Shown here piece by piece: positions 22,637-35,111 of a DNA stretch of 64,000 bases (the first letter of the stretch is position 1; the number at the start of each line of letters is the position of its first letter). The DNA comes from Membranipora membranacea (taxonomy: Eukaryota > Bryozoa > Gymnolaemata > Cheilostomatida > Membraniporidae). The stretch is taken from NCBI GenBank assembly GCA_914767715.1, contig OU612069.1, forward strand, positions 27,401,387 through 27,465,386, read 5' to 3'. Position numbers and translations under genes: made by a program. The notes beneath the pieces are model-generated. The model ran no database searches. It was not told where the DNA came from and saw only the letters and a list, made by a program, of their open reading frames with translations.

Positions 22637-24589
22637 GTGACCAGGTCGTCACAAAGCCGAAAAATATTTAAAACATTGCGATCTTATGATGCAGCTGCCA
22701 CTGCATTGTTTGCATCTGCTGAGCTTGATGAAGAAGTGAATAGGTTTTTTAATGGAAACCTTTATTCTGATTTGGTCACTGCTGATGTTTCAAATCATCT
22801 TGATCACAGCTCTGATAATGATGACTGTACTGAAGAGATGCAATTGCTCAGTTCTGCTACTGACACCGCTGAAAACCCAAATATCTCTTAGGGGATCAGT
22901 CATCAAGTCAAGGGTTTGAACACATGTTTCATGACTTCCAGCCTGGTTTTAGTGAGCATCAACAGCTTGCAATTCGGGATGAAGTTGCAGAGTGGGCTTC
23001 ACAGCAGCGTGTCACTTGTGACCAAGGGAATGGTATTCTAAGAATACTCAACGCAATCTTTCCATTGATCCCAAAAGACATGAGGGCTCTGCTACACACA
23101 GCAAGGACTGTAGCAGTTAACAAACAACTGGGTGGGGAGTACTCATACTTTGGCATTCTGAGGACTATGATAAATACCAAACTGTTGAACCCAGGCACGC
23201 GTAGTTATTGTGTGCAGATAAGCTTCGACGGTCTGCCGCTCTATAAATCGAGTCCTGAGGGCTCTCTGCCTGTCTGTTAGTGGTTCTAGCCCTGTTGTTG
23301 TTGCCTTGTATTACGGTGCTGTGAAGCCAACAGATATCGCTGAGTTCATGAATGACTTTCTCGAGGAATACACTCAACTCTCTACAGGCTTTGTCCAGAT
23401 GAGACTACTTATTCTATGACATTACGTAGTGTCATCTGTGATGCTCCCGCTCGTGCCCTTCTAAAATCAATTGTTGGTCACAATGGCATTGATGGGTGTG
23501 AGAGATGCTGTGCTAAAGGTAAATGGAAATCTGGTAGAGTTTGTTTCGATGACTTCAACGCACCTCTGAGGACAGATGATGACTTTGCCAGCCTCAGGTA
23601 TGAAGATGGTCATCAGAAGGGTGTCAGTCCATTGTCAGGTATCAGCTTTCCGTGTGTAACTGGATTTCCCCTAGACTATATGCATTTGGTCTGCCTCGGC
23701 GTAATGCGACGACTAGTGAAGTTTGGGAAAGTAGAAAAAACATCCTAAGCCCGCCTTTCCCAAGTACAACTGTTTCAGATATCTTCTCCATTGGTACAAC
23801 TTCATGGTCAGATGCCTGCTGAGTTTGCTCGACAGCCCCGATCACTACAGCTTTCTGACAAGTGGAAAGCGACTGAGTGGCGGCAGTTCGTTCTATACAC
23901 CGGGGTTGTTGTTTTAAGAAAGGCTTTACCACAACCATATTACCATAATTTTATGTGCCTGTGTGCGGCTATGTCCATTCTTCTAGAAAGCGATGATAGT
24001 ATTAGAAACTACTACTAGGATTTTTCTCATCAGTTAATAGTTTCTTTAGTGAAGGAGGCAAAGCATTTGTATCGACACATTTGCAAGCTACAATGTCCAC
24101 TCACTGATCCACCTTGAAGTTGATTGCAGAAACTTCGGTACTAGTTTTAACGCCATCTCCGCATTTCCTTATGAGAATTATTTGGGCCAGATGAAACGGT
24201 TAGTCCGAAATAAAAACAATCCGATTGCACAGGTTTCTAAGAGAATATCAGAGCGACATCAGCTTCTGGGAACAAAAGAAATTTGTATGAAATTGACTGC
24301 TGTTTATCGCAATGGTGTTGTCAGGCTTCGATCTGGAGAAGTTTGTTTCATAGTTGATCAACCTGCCAATACTTTGACAGTGCGAACAGTTCCGAAGCAG
24401 CGTTTTTGCAGTTTGTTTACGGTTCCATGTGACTCGCTGGATTTGGGTATAGGAAAATTTAGAAAATCATTGTTTGCAGATCTCCCAACAACGATTGTAA
24501 GGAGAGAAGATATTGCCAGGAAAATGGTGTGTTTATCTTTGGAGAATGATATGGATTTGACTCTTATCCCTGTTCATCACAATGCCTAG
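22637..24589 (+). pseudogene. Decayed intronless transposase (tnp2/CACTA-like family, tentative)
   Basis: Blocks in successive frames read as one protein. They include an acidic N-part (22637-22890), FQPGFSEHQQLAIRDEVAEWA and YSYFGILRTM (22924-23200), SFDGLPLYKSS (23221 onward), VVVALYYGAVKPTDIAEFMND (after a frame change near 23270), FALRSV-like to GCERCCAKGKW (23416 onward), FPLDYMHLVCLGVMRRLVKF (near 23670-23730), LPTEF-like ARQPRSLQLSDKWKATEWRQF (23830 onward), and YLGQMKRLVRNKNNPIAQVS to a terminal TAG at 24587. At least four frame changes are needed, and it has no introns, so it is a dead element. The D-Y-M-H-x-x-x-L-G-V block and Cys pairs recall transposase families common in cnidarians, insects and sponges. 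My family label is tentative. Confidence 0.6.
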
Positions 24590-24987
24590 ATGAGTGTTTG
24601 TAACAATTTGTCAAACTTTTAAATGATACTGATAAGATACACTACAATTTACATCAGCGGGTTGCTGCATAACCACACAGGAGATAATAATAATTTGATA
24701 ATATGAACAGGCTCAACAAATTTGCAGTTCAAGAAAACATCCCAATACAATATCTTATTGTAACCACAGACACACATATTAAAGTATTAAATTTTCGGAA
24801 AATTTTGATATTTGCAATATATATCCTTAATGTTATGAATTTTTTGCATTAAAGTGACATCGACTGCTGCTTTGCCATAGGCTCATCGAAATTATGTGTC
24901 TTAAAATATCAGCAGCCATAGTCCCTGACTAAGATGAGTGAATTCACATGTCATGAGTTTTCTCGTTTTTCCATTTACTTTTTCCAG

Positions 24988-27273
24988 CCAGGAAAATGGA
25001 CATTGGCGATAATGATGGAGGACATCAACAAAGAATCAGAGAGTACGATTCCAACTGTGTGGTTGGATATGCAAGCTCAGACAGTGAGATGGCCACCGAA
25101 AAACTCATCTACGGCTATAGAATCTCCAATTTATTCTGTTTTGCTTTCTCTAGATTTTCAGACCGACTCCGAAGAGTCAAGCTCGCTCGTTCAACGTTTA
25201 CCCGAACCTCCTAAGTCCCCAAAGAACAAGTCAGACGCTCCTAAGCCCTCAAGGTGCACCCCAAAAGCTAGCACAAGTAAAACACCCAGATTGACATCTC
25301 CGATGAGGACTCCCTCTCTGCCTTCTTCCACACTAAGAACTTCGATTGATGAAGATCTTCTGACACCATCACTCTCTCATCACCTACCTCCACCTCCGGA
25401 CGGTGATGTCTGGTTTTCTTGCTATGAATTGTTTCTAGTTTTTTTGTCATATCACCGTTGACATTTCAGAATCGATTGTAGGCAACAACTGTACTTTGTT
25501 CTGCCCTGTTTGCCATTAAGCAGATTAGTAGCTTGCATTGTTAATTTGGATGGTAGCAACTACAAATAGAAAATTTAACCTTATGTTGTCTGACGTGATT
25601 TTGTTTGCACGGCTTAACTCGCATAATCAAACTTTCAGATGATTGGAATGACCTGATAATTTATTCAAAGATTCGTATAACACTGTGGCGAATTTAAATC
25701 TGTGATCATTACATCTTTTTTCAGAATTAATCATTAGTCACTTTTGAAAGATAATGACAGGGATTGAAATCAGAGTCTACATGTACACTGACATATTATT
25801 GTTATCATTTTGCATCATCACAATCCATGTTCTCTTGTAGAAGGTATTTTTACGCTGGGCAAGTAAGTGCTCAGAATAACGACAATGATGCTCCAGTTGC
25901 AAGCTGAGCGTAACATACAGGCCGGTGCAGCCTCGGGTGTACCATTCTTCAACACAACAGAGGAGATCTTCAGTTTTGAACCCTCCCCAGAGGAAAGGCA
26001 GGAGCTGGTGAGATGGCATTGCTGCATTCCATGTCCATTTCAACCCTATGCTTTTAAAACAGACTTTAACTAACTCATTTAGAACATACTGACAGATCAA
26101 AGGGCACTACTGTCATCAACTCTCTAAAAAAATGGGTGTTTATGTCCCGAAATTAAACTATATAACATAATATGCTGGTTTACAGTCCGGACTGGAAATT
26201 CAATAATGGTCTACACTGGTTTATTGGCATGGAAATATGACAATGCTGAGTTGCCCATGTCTTGAAACATAAGTCAGATGGGTTTGCTAAAATATCTCGC
26301 TTTCTTTTCAGCTTCTCCAGCTGCTAACGGTTGGGGGTTGCAACCTCCAAAAGGGAGTCAACCTGGTCATGAGTAAAATTATATCGATACGAGCTAGATC
26401 ATCGATGAATATGGAGGGGAAGGGCAACCAGGGAGAGGCTGCCTTTGGGAGTACTAAGTTATACTCAATATTAAAAGGTAAGCTACATAATCTTGAACGT
26501 TATACAGATTAAGACAAATCTCATGATAGATATATTTAGCAGTACTTCTGTCTTAATTATAAACACAATCAGCACAAGATTTTTTAAGGCGCCTCGTCTG
26601 AGCAACTCCTCGGTCTGAGCTGAAGTCGATTGTTGCTGGTTATTTCTGATATCCTACCTACTTCTTTTCGAACAATATTTAGAATAGTTATATCCAATAC
26701 TATTTCATCCTTTCAGCTCATGGGGTTTCAGTATTATGATGAATTTATGAATTTTTTTCGTAATTTTTCAGATGTCCTTGTGCTGTTCTTCAAGGCGTCT
26801 GAGGCGGATGTCTACAAGCGAGTACAAGACCACCTGAGAAACCAGCCTGGACTAGTGGCTAAGGTAATATACAGTATTTCATTCAAATAGTAAGGGGGAA
26901 ATGTCTGGAAATCAATGTTTCCAATGGACTCAGATGAATTGTTAATCTATCATCATGATCTGGCACGCACTGGCCTGCCATCACTTGAGCTGTTTTCTAC
27001 TTCATCTTGCTTACTCCTACTTTTATGTAGTTGTATTTGCCGGCATTGTAATCTCAAGATGGGACTCCGTCCCTGTTAGGTGTCACTTTATGAATATGCA
27101 TATATGTTTAGTCCCTGCTTGGTCACACTTATCTGCATCAGTCTTGTTTCATTGGCGTGTTGTGAAGTAAATTCTCTTATGCTTATAAATATTTATATTT
27201 TTTTTTTCATTTTTTTACGCAGACGCAAGAAAAAAAGCTGTTCCGGGAGCAGAGGGAGAGAAATAATGTTCAG
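24988..27273 (+). CDS. DUF4806-like multi-exon gene, frame broken by a TAA
   Basis: Exons: 24988-25401, 25841-26007, 26312-26477, 26772-26863 and 27223-27273. The borders are good and the phases match (1, 0, 1, 0, 0). The first begins with a short strand-rich motif (PTVWLDMQAQTVRWPP) often seen at the start of transposon-associated proteins, then a Pro/Ser/Lys-rich linker. Exons 2-4 carry SPEERQELLLQLLTVGGCN, a Gly-Gly helix pattern, and GKGNQGEAAFGSTKLYSIL, which match the general pattern of the DUF4806 domain. The last encodes a Lys/Glu-rich tail. If exon 2 starts at 25841, TAA at 25864-25866 stops it, so the copy may be inactive or the true acceptor may differ. The start codon was not found. 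It follows the dead transposase on the same strand. Confidence 0.5.
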
Positions 27274-28180
27274 GTAAAAATCAACTAATCATCATGCTAC
27301 AACTCGACTCTCTACCTCACGTGCCGTTTAAATCTGATCTCGGAACGCTCATTAGATCAATAAATATTGTATATTTAACTCCCTCCCACAGTTTTTTTGT
27401 AATTTTTCCTCGTTCTGTTTCAGCACTTTGGCATCGTTTTATGTTATCATTCTGATATAATTACTTTTTTACAAACTCAGTGTTGTCACATGAATTTTTT
27501 AAATCTAGTCAGTCCTGCTTTTCTTGAACTTCTAGATAAGTGAGGTTTTTTATGTATAAAATTCTCCACAAACTTAGGTATATTTCTAACATAATATACA
27601 AGATTTCTTTTTTTTCTCCATTTATCTTTTTTTGTAATATCAGTTGCATGGCTTCATCATTAATATTTATTTTACTCATTTCTTTCATGTGTAGATATTC
27701 TTATATACACACCCAACTCATTTCATAACAAAATATATTTATCATTTATCACCCTTAAAAGTAAATTTCATCTTACATAAGAAGTTGTGTGCTCACTGAC
27801 AAACTATTTGTTTACATCCAGTACAATTGACTCTTTAACGCATACGCAACAAAGAGTCCTCAGCACTAGCTGTTCCAATTTGTGCACATCATTTTGAATT
27901 TAGGTTCTTTCTCATTTGGTTGCTGAAGTCAGTCTGTCTTGCAAGCTTTGAGAAGCCCAGGTTTATTCAGCTGAGGAAAAATAGATCCAATGGACTAGAT
28001 TATAGTAGTATGGAAGGTTGTATGCTATACGCTGTAATTGAGTGTTAATAATATCTAAATATACACAGTTTCAATAGTTACAAGTGATCCGCAAGATGTT
28101 TGAATCAAATGGATTCCACACTGGAATGACATCGGAACTATGCTGTTTAGTCACAAGAATAACATGTACAAGCTTCCATT

Positions 28181-28348
28181 TAGATGTGTAACAGGGGCAG
28201 TTTATGTATCGTTGCAATATCTATTGGAATGCATCATAGATGTTTAAAAGAGGCAGTTTATGTATCGTTGCAATATCTATTAGAATGCACCATAGATGTG
28301 TAAAAGAGGCAGTTTATGTATCGTTACAATATCTATTGGAATGCACCA
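28181..28348 (+). repeat. Tandem repeat, three copies of 56 bp
   Basis: Units at 28181-28236, 28237-28292 and 28293-28348 share TAGATGT(G/T)TAA(C/A)AG then GGCAGTTTATGTATCGTT and ATATCTATT(G/A)GAATGCA. They differ at only a few positions. The repeat is intronic or intergenic. Confidence 0.85.
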
Positions 28349-28528
28349 TTCCGACATATACTAGCGTGATAGATTGCGATATTAGGCAGACGTAGTTCAG
28401 CCTCTGAGGTTAACATTTTTCCAACATAGTTTAGATACAGTTGTGCCGGCTGGGTAGTGGGTTTATGCTAAGCAGAACGTTCCTGTTGGTTTTATAAATC
28501 AAAGTTTATTTATTTGATTACATTACAG

Positions 28529-28716
28529 TGGAGGATACAGTTACTCTGACTGGATCTATTATTCTGGGAGAGGATAATGAAACTGATAGACAAGAACCGC
28601 CGACTAGTCAAACTAAAAGTGAGAGTATAGCAGAAGATCAAGGAACTGATGGACAGGAACAGCAATCCAGTCAACCTCCTCCTAATAGGAACAACAAGAA
28701 AATTGAGGACATATTG
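28529..28716 (+). CDS. Acidic, Ser/Gln-rich exon, unrecognised gene
   Basis: This is an open segment after CATTACAG, ending ATATTG before GTATGT. It is phase 1 in and phase 0 out. It encodes a hydrophilic stretch with EDNETDRQEPP and DGQEQQSSQPPP, probably disordered. It may be a 3' exon of the DUF4806-like gene, but its phase does not join to 27273 directly, so an exon would have to be missing between them. Its composition resembles the acidic exons at 12450-17324. Confidence 0.4.
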
Positions 28717-29634
28717 GTATGTAAGTCTAGTCTAAATTGACTGTGAAAAATACCTTACTGTCAGTTTGTCAGCCAAAAATAACATGGATTGGTTATCCTG
28801 ATCCATTATCCATTATTATCAGTCTTTATGACTAAAACTAAAACTGGCACATGAGGGGATGATTAAAATTTTTACTGAGGAGATCTGACATGGGTAATAT
28901 AAAAAATTTTCATCAAAGAATGATTTGCAATTTTTAATCACATTTCTTATCACAATCTTGTAACCACGTTGTTCTTTCGACATACAGATTTTCCTGACTA
29001 CGATGTTCAGAATAGAGAAAGGGGCAGTGACCACTAAGGCACGGGTGGTGCATGTTGTTCACAGCCAATAATGACACCGAAGCATCACCTGCTGTAATAG
29101 GAATGGCCGTGAGTGGGGCTTTTGGAAAGAAGCTTCATAACCATGGCAAAAGATGGTGAGTACTGTACTGACCCTACCAGACTAAATGCTTGACAAGTTT
29201 CGCCCATAAATTTATATACAGCGTATAACTATTAACTCTACTGTTTCGTCTAGCTTATTTTTACTCACAGTGCATAAATTAAGGTAGCCTATCTTCTAAT
29301 TTTGGCATTACTGGTAGCAAAGTTTCAACCCTAGTCAATCGCCATTATTCACAGAAATTAAATGGGTTGTAATGGTTTAATTTCGGTGAACTGGTTACAA
29401 AAAATTAGGTGATAACTACTATTGTCAAGCTGTGATCAAAACTAGAGCTGCATAGAGCAGAGCCAGAGAAGATTTCAGGATCATGGGTTATATTGTGTCT
29501 TCGTAAAAGTGTCATTGACAATGTGTTTGATATAAGACTATTGACCTATTGAGCCCACATGTTGTCATGTCATTTTATGTGGAATTTTACAGCAAAGTAA
29601 GCTAAACTAACTTCTCTCACAACCTACACAGACT

Positions 29635-30412
29635 TCTCTGATGTACAAGTCACAAGACACAAAAGGCAGCTTAGTGATACCAGCAGCAGCTCAGAACCAA
29701 AGAAAGTACCAAAACCAATGAGAGAGACTCGCTCCCACCCTATCTAGACAATTACGAATTACCAAACATTCAAAAAGGATGCAAAGTCACTCATATCCAA
29801 TCCTCTCCATTCGTAATGAAGTCGAGGCAAACACAAACAATGCCACAGGTGCTGGGTGGGTCTTATACAATCAAAACCGCTGCTGCCTGCACTCAACAAG
29901 CTTCAATAGATTCAAAGAGGGCGGGATATAACATAGCGATGGTGAGCAAAGTTTCTCATTTCTATAGCTTTCTGTTTCTTTAAAAACGCAACACCAAGCA
30001 CCAATGATATTGTTACCGTATACTGATAATTGAGAGCACTTTGAAAAAAAGACATTCACAGTAGAATATGCCAGCATGTAACTATGTTCTATCTAAAGCC
30101 TATGTTGGTAACGCCCATGTTATCCCTTATTACCAAATTCCACTAATACACCTGAACTGTGTGCTGATCAGTAGCTTTTTCTTATAATAGAACTTATCAC
30201 TAGAAGAAGCCAGATTCATCAGTGAATTAAGGAAAAATAGTAAAAATTGAGTGAAGTACATGATAAATGAAGGTCTGTTTCCTGATATACAATCCGCAGT
30301 TACAGAGTACACTTGCGAACAAGTACAGACTGAGATGAAGTGCTATGTCGCCATCGAGGAAAGTGTAATGAGGAAGTCTAGTGCTGCAGAAATGGAGAGT
30401 TTCAGCTTTGCA
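29635..30412 (+). pseudogene. Two exons of an unrecognised gene with an in-frame TGA
   Basis: One segment ends at 29941 (GCGATG before GTGAGC) and reads LDNYELPNIQKGCKVTHIQS through IDSKRAGYNIAM. A preceding Ser-rich stretch (DTSSSSEPKKVPKPM) is in another frame. The second exon, 30191-30412, has a good acceptor (TTATAATAG) and GTAAGT donor. It joins in phase 0 and reads NLSLEEARFISELRKNSKN, then TGA (30248-30250), then 54 open codons including FPDIQSAVTEYTCEQVQTEM. I recognise no domain. The exon's helical, charged composition suggests a globular or coiled-coil protein. The TGA makes this copy a probable pseudogene unless it is recoded. Confidence 0.45.
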
Positions 30413-31207
30413 GTAAGTCTTATCGATCGACATGCTGATCGTTGTAGACACACATTAAAACACCAATGGCAATGTCGTAAAAACCCCTATATAATAAACT
30501 CATAGAGCTAACATACACACTAACATACATAAATTGATGCACAGGTGCCAGCTCTAGAGTGTATTTTAGCTCTATGAATAAACTACATTCTAGGGATAAT
30601 GATTATTTGATCCAAACATATCTACAAGGACTTTATATGGTGAAAATCTCAAGCTGGTTTCTTCTCAAGACTTGGAATCATACCCCAGCCATAGTAAAAG
30701 CTACTGAAAGCTGAAGAAAGCACAGAGTGCATAGCAAGCTTATCGTTATATTGAGAGTTTTAAGAGGCTTTTGAGGGGAGGTGGTCACTAACCTCAAACA
30801 CATCTTGTCATATATAGTTCACAATAGGGTATGATTCCAATTCTACCGGTTTCTGCACCAAATGTCAGCAATTAGTTGACAGTGTTTTACTATATGATAT
30901 ATATGATGTAGTGTTGACACTGTAGTGTTATGAGTGAGTACTCAATATCGATGCCCTACTTACTATATTGATATTTTATTTTGTGTCAATTGTACGCTTC
31001 TTGTAGAATCAATCACTTGAAGCAATTGCATTCAGGTGCCATTTTATAACACTGTTAGGCCATATCTTAGTCTGTATGGCTGAGAGATGATTGGAATTGA
31101 TCATGTATTGAAATTCTTCATTGTTGATAAGTTGTTGTGGAATATCATAATACTGGTAAATCTAGTCTATTTGACTGTTTTATATTTCAACGCTCTCTCT
31201 GTTGCAG

Positions 31208-31572
31208 AGCTGCTGACAGGAATTTCAGGATCACTTACCAACATTAACTGGAGTCATTGTGTCAGCTTGTACGAGAAAAGACCAGGACAACCGTAAGCTG
31301 AAAACAAAGGAGTCCCTCATACCCCCGATAGCTATGACTGTTGGCAAGTGTGTCGGCATTTACAGTGGTACTGCCCGAAGAAGTACACCACAAAATCTAA
31401 TCTCAGAAAGCACCACCAGCTGATGTATCCGGACCTTGCTATGACTGACGATGAGCAAGGTGATGCTGTGTTTAATCAAACGTGCTTGGTTATTGTCTAC
31501 GGCCTGCTTAGATCTCTACACAACAGATCAATTCAACTAGGGAATGGAGAGCGATTATGCTACTCTATAGGT
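31208..31572 (+). CDS. Fragmentary exons with a degenerate C2H2-like motif
   Basis: An open segment after GTTGCAG (31208 to about 31292) reads ELLTGISGSLTNINWSHCVS. Beyond a frame break, CPKKYTTKSNLRKHHQLMYP (about 31366-31425) looks like the C-terminal half of a C2H2 zinc finger, which would bind nucleic acid. The first Cys pair is poorly placed. I cannot connect the pieces with matched phases, so this is a fragment, possibly of a transposon-derived gene. Confidence 0.35.
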
Positions 31573-31931
31573 AAGTTAACGAGATCTGATCTCTTGAACC
31601 GTTGCGTGCCAACAACAGTTCAGGAGCAAACAACCTCTATAAAACACTGATTATAGCCAGAACCTAATAAAATAATAATAAGTATTGATAATAATTTACT
31701 AGGTTATTGCTTTTAGCGAAGAGATTTGCAGTTACGTCCTTACTTCCAGTTTGTTAACCATTTTTACATATCAGATAACCACCTACCGCATCATGTAGCT
31801 AGTTTAGTATTCATACAGGCGTCTATTATATTGTATAATGTCTATGTTTGTAACTTCTTAACATTCTACACTTTTTTCTATTTCTTTAGGTATATGTTTA
31901 TAATGTTCAAGGCGAACAGAAAATACAAATA

Positions 31932-34672
31932 ATGTTTGCGGGCTTCTGGAAACACTCATTCAGGTTGAAGTACCCGGCTAATCATATTCAGCAGAGGAAG
32001 AGCACCACCAGTATCATGGAAGAGCTAGTTATTGGATGCGCTATGCCGTTGAGTCTGCCAGATAGCCCAGACTTTCGCAAGAGTGCACTATGTTGTTTCT
32101 TTTCAGCGCCTAAGCCCTGCTGACACAACCTGATAATGATAATTATAATATCATGGTTAGCACGGTGAGGAATTGCTAATGACTATAGACTGTAGAGTAG
32201 ATTAATAGTAATGTAATGTATTATTTCGATGAGAGTGTGAGCGAGACAGACTAATTACAACAGTGACCATGGTCAAACCCAAGTCATTGATGTTGTTCAA
32301 TCATTTTCATATTTGTCAACATTGCCTCTAACCAGGTTCATGGCCATAACCAACAGTAAGTGGGAGCCGGTATCACGGAAAACCATTACCAGTGGCATCA
32401 GCAAGAAGGCAGTTGACCTACATTCCCAACTTGACGAGCTGCTGAAGGGGTTTACGACTGTGTCAGCAACCGCTGATATCTGGTCCGACAGGACTATGCG
32501 AGGATTTTTTGGTATTACAGTTCACGGTCTGAGTGAAGAGAAAGACCAGTTATGTCTCAAATATTTTCTTCTATCCTGTGAAAGGTGGGTCTATCTCAAA
32601 GATGAGATTAAATTATAAGGTTTTGGAAAGTAGCACAATTGTTATTTTCCATCGACTTAATTATATGTTTTGTGCATGTTATTTTCCCTCTGATTAGCCA
32701 GGTTCAAAGGCTCACACACCGGGCAACGTATAGCAGATATGGTTGAGGAGGTCTGAAGAAACTGGACTACATCGTAACGGAAAATGCCAGCAATATGAGA
32801 AAGGCCTTTAATGTGTGCTTTCCACAGACTGATAGTGACGAGGACGGTAAATATGCTTACCAGCCGTAATTTAATGCAATTATAGTCTGATGTTATAATG
32901 TATTGTAAAGTAATTGTACCATTAAGGAGATAGGCCTACATTCTGAGCTTCATAGCAAAACTATTATTTATATCAGAGTATCAGTAAAAAGGAGTATTGG
33001 TCCCATGAAATTGAGCTGATCAAAAACAGAAAACGTTATTTGCTAGTTGATAAATGGTGACACTTTTAGGTGTTATTTTAATTCTTAGGTGCACCACATT
33101 ACTCGGTCCTGCTGCTGACGTGGATGACCCTGGGATGTGGCTGGACAATGAGGCTGTTGTACAAGAGGCAATCGAACTGTTGCCCGGAGGAAAAGAGAGG
33201 CTGTCATGTTTTACGCATAGCCTACAGCTGACGGTTGGAGACGGCTTGAAAGAAGCAAAAATCAGTCAGACCATCTCCAAATACTTGAAAATCAGCAAGA
33301 TGCTTCACACCAGCACTAAGTTAAAAGAGGAGTTTGAGAAGGCTTTCCGAAACAAAGCCTCAGTGCCTGCTAGTAATGCCACAAGGTGGAACTCAACGTT
33401 CCGGCAGGTTTTAGCAGTCATTAAGCTTGGTAGAGCGAAACTGAACGAAGTGTTGGCGGTGGAACTCAATAACTTGGTAATGTCCGTGAGAGAATGGGGG
33501 CAGCTGAAAGAGCTGGTCACCATCTTCGGACCATTCGCACAAGCCACAGACCAAACGCAGGGGGACAAGGTGGTGACGATTTCTATGGTGGCTACCAGTG
33601 TAGTCAGTCTCCACAAGCATGCTGTTGTCATGAACAATGCTGGGCGATACCTGAAGAAGCTATCCCCAGCACTGCGTGATTCCCTCGCCAGAACATTCGC
33701 AGGTAGGTCATGAAAACCAATGGACAATGTCCATTAGTACGTACCTACCGATAAATATTAAATGTGCTCATAGCTTCATAACAAGGCTGTTGCGATATAT
33801 CTAATTTTACCTGATCTTCGTCAACCGAAGGCTAACTTCATGGCTTTTACACAGGCATATTTGACTATATGCATATGGAACTGCATATGGAAGACATCGC
33901 TGTCACCAACAAGCCTTTCGGTCACGAGCTATACATAATAGCTGCAGTGCTGGATCCTAAACATCTAACTCAATGGCTTCCGGAGGATGACGAAGAGCTA
34001 GAGCTGAAGTAGGCAGGTGATCGATGCAGCTGGGAGAGGTAAGGCTACGGGATGTTGTGTTTATTATTATTTTTATTATTATTATTATACTGTGTTTGTT
34101 TTTCAAGATTATTTGTGCAATAGCTCTGCTCGTGCTGAATCTGATGAGGAGATAATTATCATCATGCTTCGACTTGCTATACAAACAATGTGTGTTTTTT
34201 GGTGAATAGAATACAAGGAACCACTGGAAGCTGCTGCTGATGTTACCAATGAAGTTATTGTACCTGCTGCCGCCGATGTAGAGGATGCCGCCGGAGAACC
34301 TGTATTCAAACTGCCTCGGCTATTTGACCATCAGCAGGAGGAGAATATCCCTGTCACTCCCAGCAATCCAAATACAGTTCTTACCATCAGCAGCCAGTTT
34401 ACTATATATCTGGAGCTCGGCAGATCAACACCAATGGTAGCACGCGATCCGTTGGTGTTCTGGCACCGAAAGCGGGAAATACTCTTCAAGCTGTACCCTC
34501 TTGCCCAAAAAGTGTTGAGTGTGCCGGCAACTTCTGCTGCCTTCTAGAGGATCTTCTCTCACGGTGGCATCTTGATGAGGCCACATAGCGCCTCAATGAG
34601 CGATGCCGTTCTGGAGAACCTCATTTTCTGCAAATGCAACAGGCTGCAGGGCCTAGTATATATAAAGAAAAC
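31932..34672 (+). pseudogene. hAT-superfamily transposase relic
   Basis: Blocks in order: MPLSLPDSPDFRK (about 32040-32080), FMAITNSKWEPVSRKTI and TVSATADIWSDRTMRGFFGI (32338-32585), GSHTGQRIADMVEE and KKLDYIVTENASNMRKAF (32705-32840), DDPGMWLDNEAV and ERLSCFTHSLQLTVGDGL with ASNATRWNSTFRQ (33110-33705), then GHELYIIAAVLDPKH (about 33920-33965), and the C-terminal dimerisation region DPLVFWHRKREILFKLYPLA with SHGGILMRP (34447-34620). The motif order is that of hAT cut-and-paste transposases: the DDE core, then the hATC domain. Defects include a frame break near 32755, a phase mismatch near 33090, TAG (34545-34547) where Glu or Ser is usual before RIFSHGG, and no visible N-terminal BED finger. 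Some gaps look like introns (GTAAAT at 32847). Confidence 0.75.
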
Positions 34673-35111
34673 TAGAACCAAGGGAGTCGAGAGATTTAAC
34701 CGCGAGGTGAATCGCCACATCAGAGAAAAGTAAGCGTCAGTATTCTACAGTCTCGAAAATGATGGCTTGATCGATGTGGACAGTGCTATAGAACTATTTT
34801 CCTTACATTATGTGTATATTCCACGAGCGAATCGGTCGCTCAAAATGCTCCAAGCTGCTCACAATAACCATCCGATCCAGTCTGAAAACAATTTTACACC
34901 CACTCAGCTAATGGTTTCCAAGTCGCATTTACGTGACAGTAGTCTACAGCAAACAGGAAACAGAAACCAGTCTCTTTTACCAAATCCCAATGATGCGGTT
35001 TACGCTTTAGATATATCGAACATAGCTTGCCCGTTACCTATGAGTTATAGAGAAACCCTCGACGATCAAATAAATCCTCTACAGGATGATGGAAATGATG
35101 GGAAGCGGTGA
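34667..35111 (+). pseudogene. Integrase-core-like relic fused in frame to the hAT end
   Basis: Right after the hAT dimerisation block, the same frame reads TKGVERFNREVNRHIREK, TAA (34732-34734), then SVFYSLENDGLIDVDSAIEL, LHYVYIPRANRSLKM and NNHPIQSENNFTPTQL, ending TGA at 35109. That order (Arg-rich helix, LHYVYxPRxN, NNHP, LTPxQL) is that of the integrase-core family with Ginger/retroelement-like ancestry common in aquatic invertebrates. The N-terminal catalytic part is missing, presumably replaced by the hAT sequence. Confidence 0.6.

Noticed and set aside
3770-30250. A variant nuclear code with TGA as Trp
   Set aside because: TGA also serves as the terminal stop of the same SLC15 gene (9187-9189) at the expected protein end, and other frames end at TGA normally. 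Mutation or editing explains the few cases better.
33305-33727. Minus-strand open frame of 140 residues
   Set aside because: It is the antisense shadow of the hAT transposase coding block on the plus strand.
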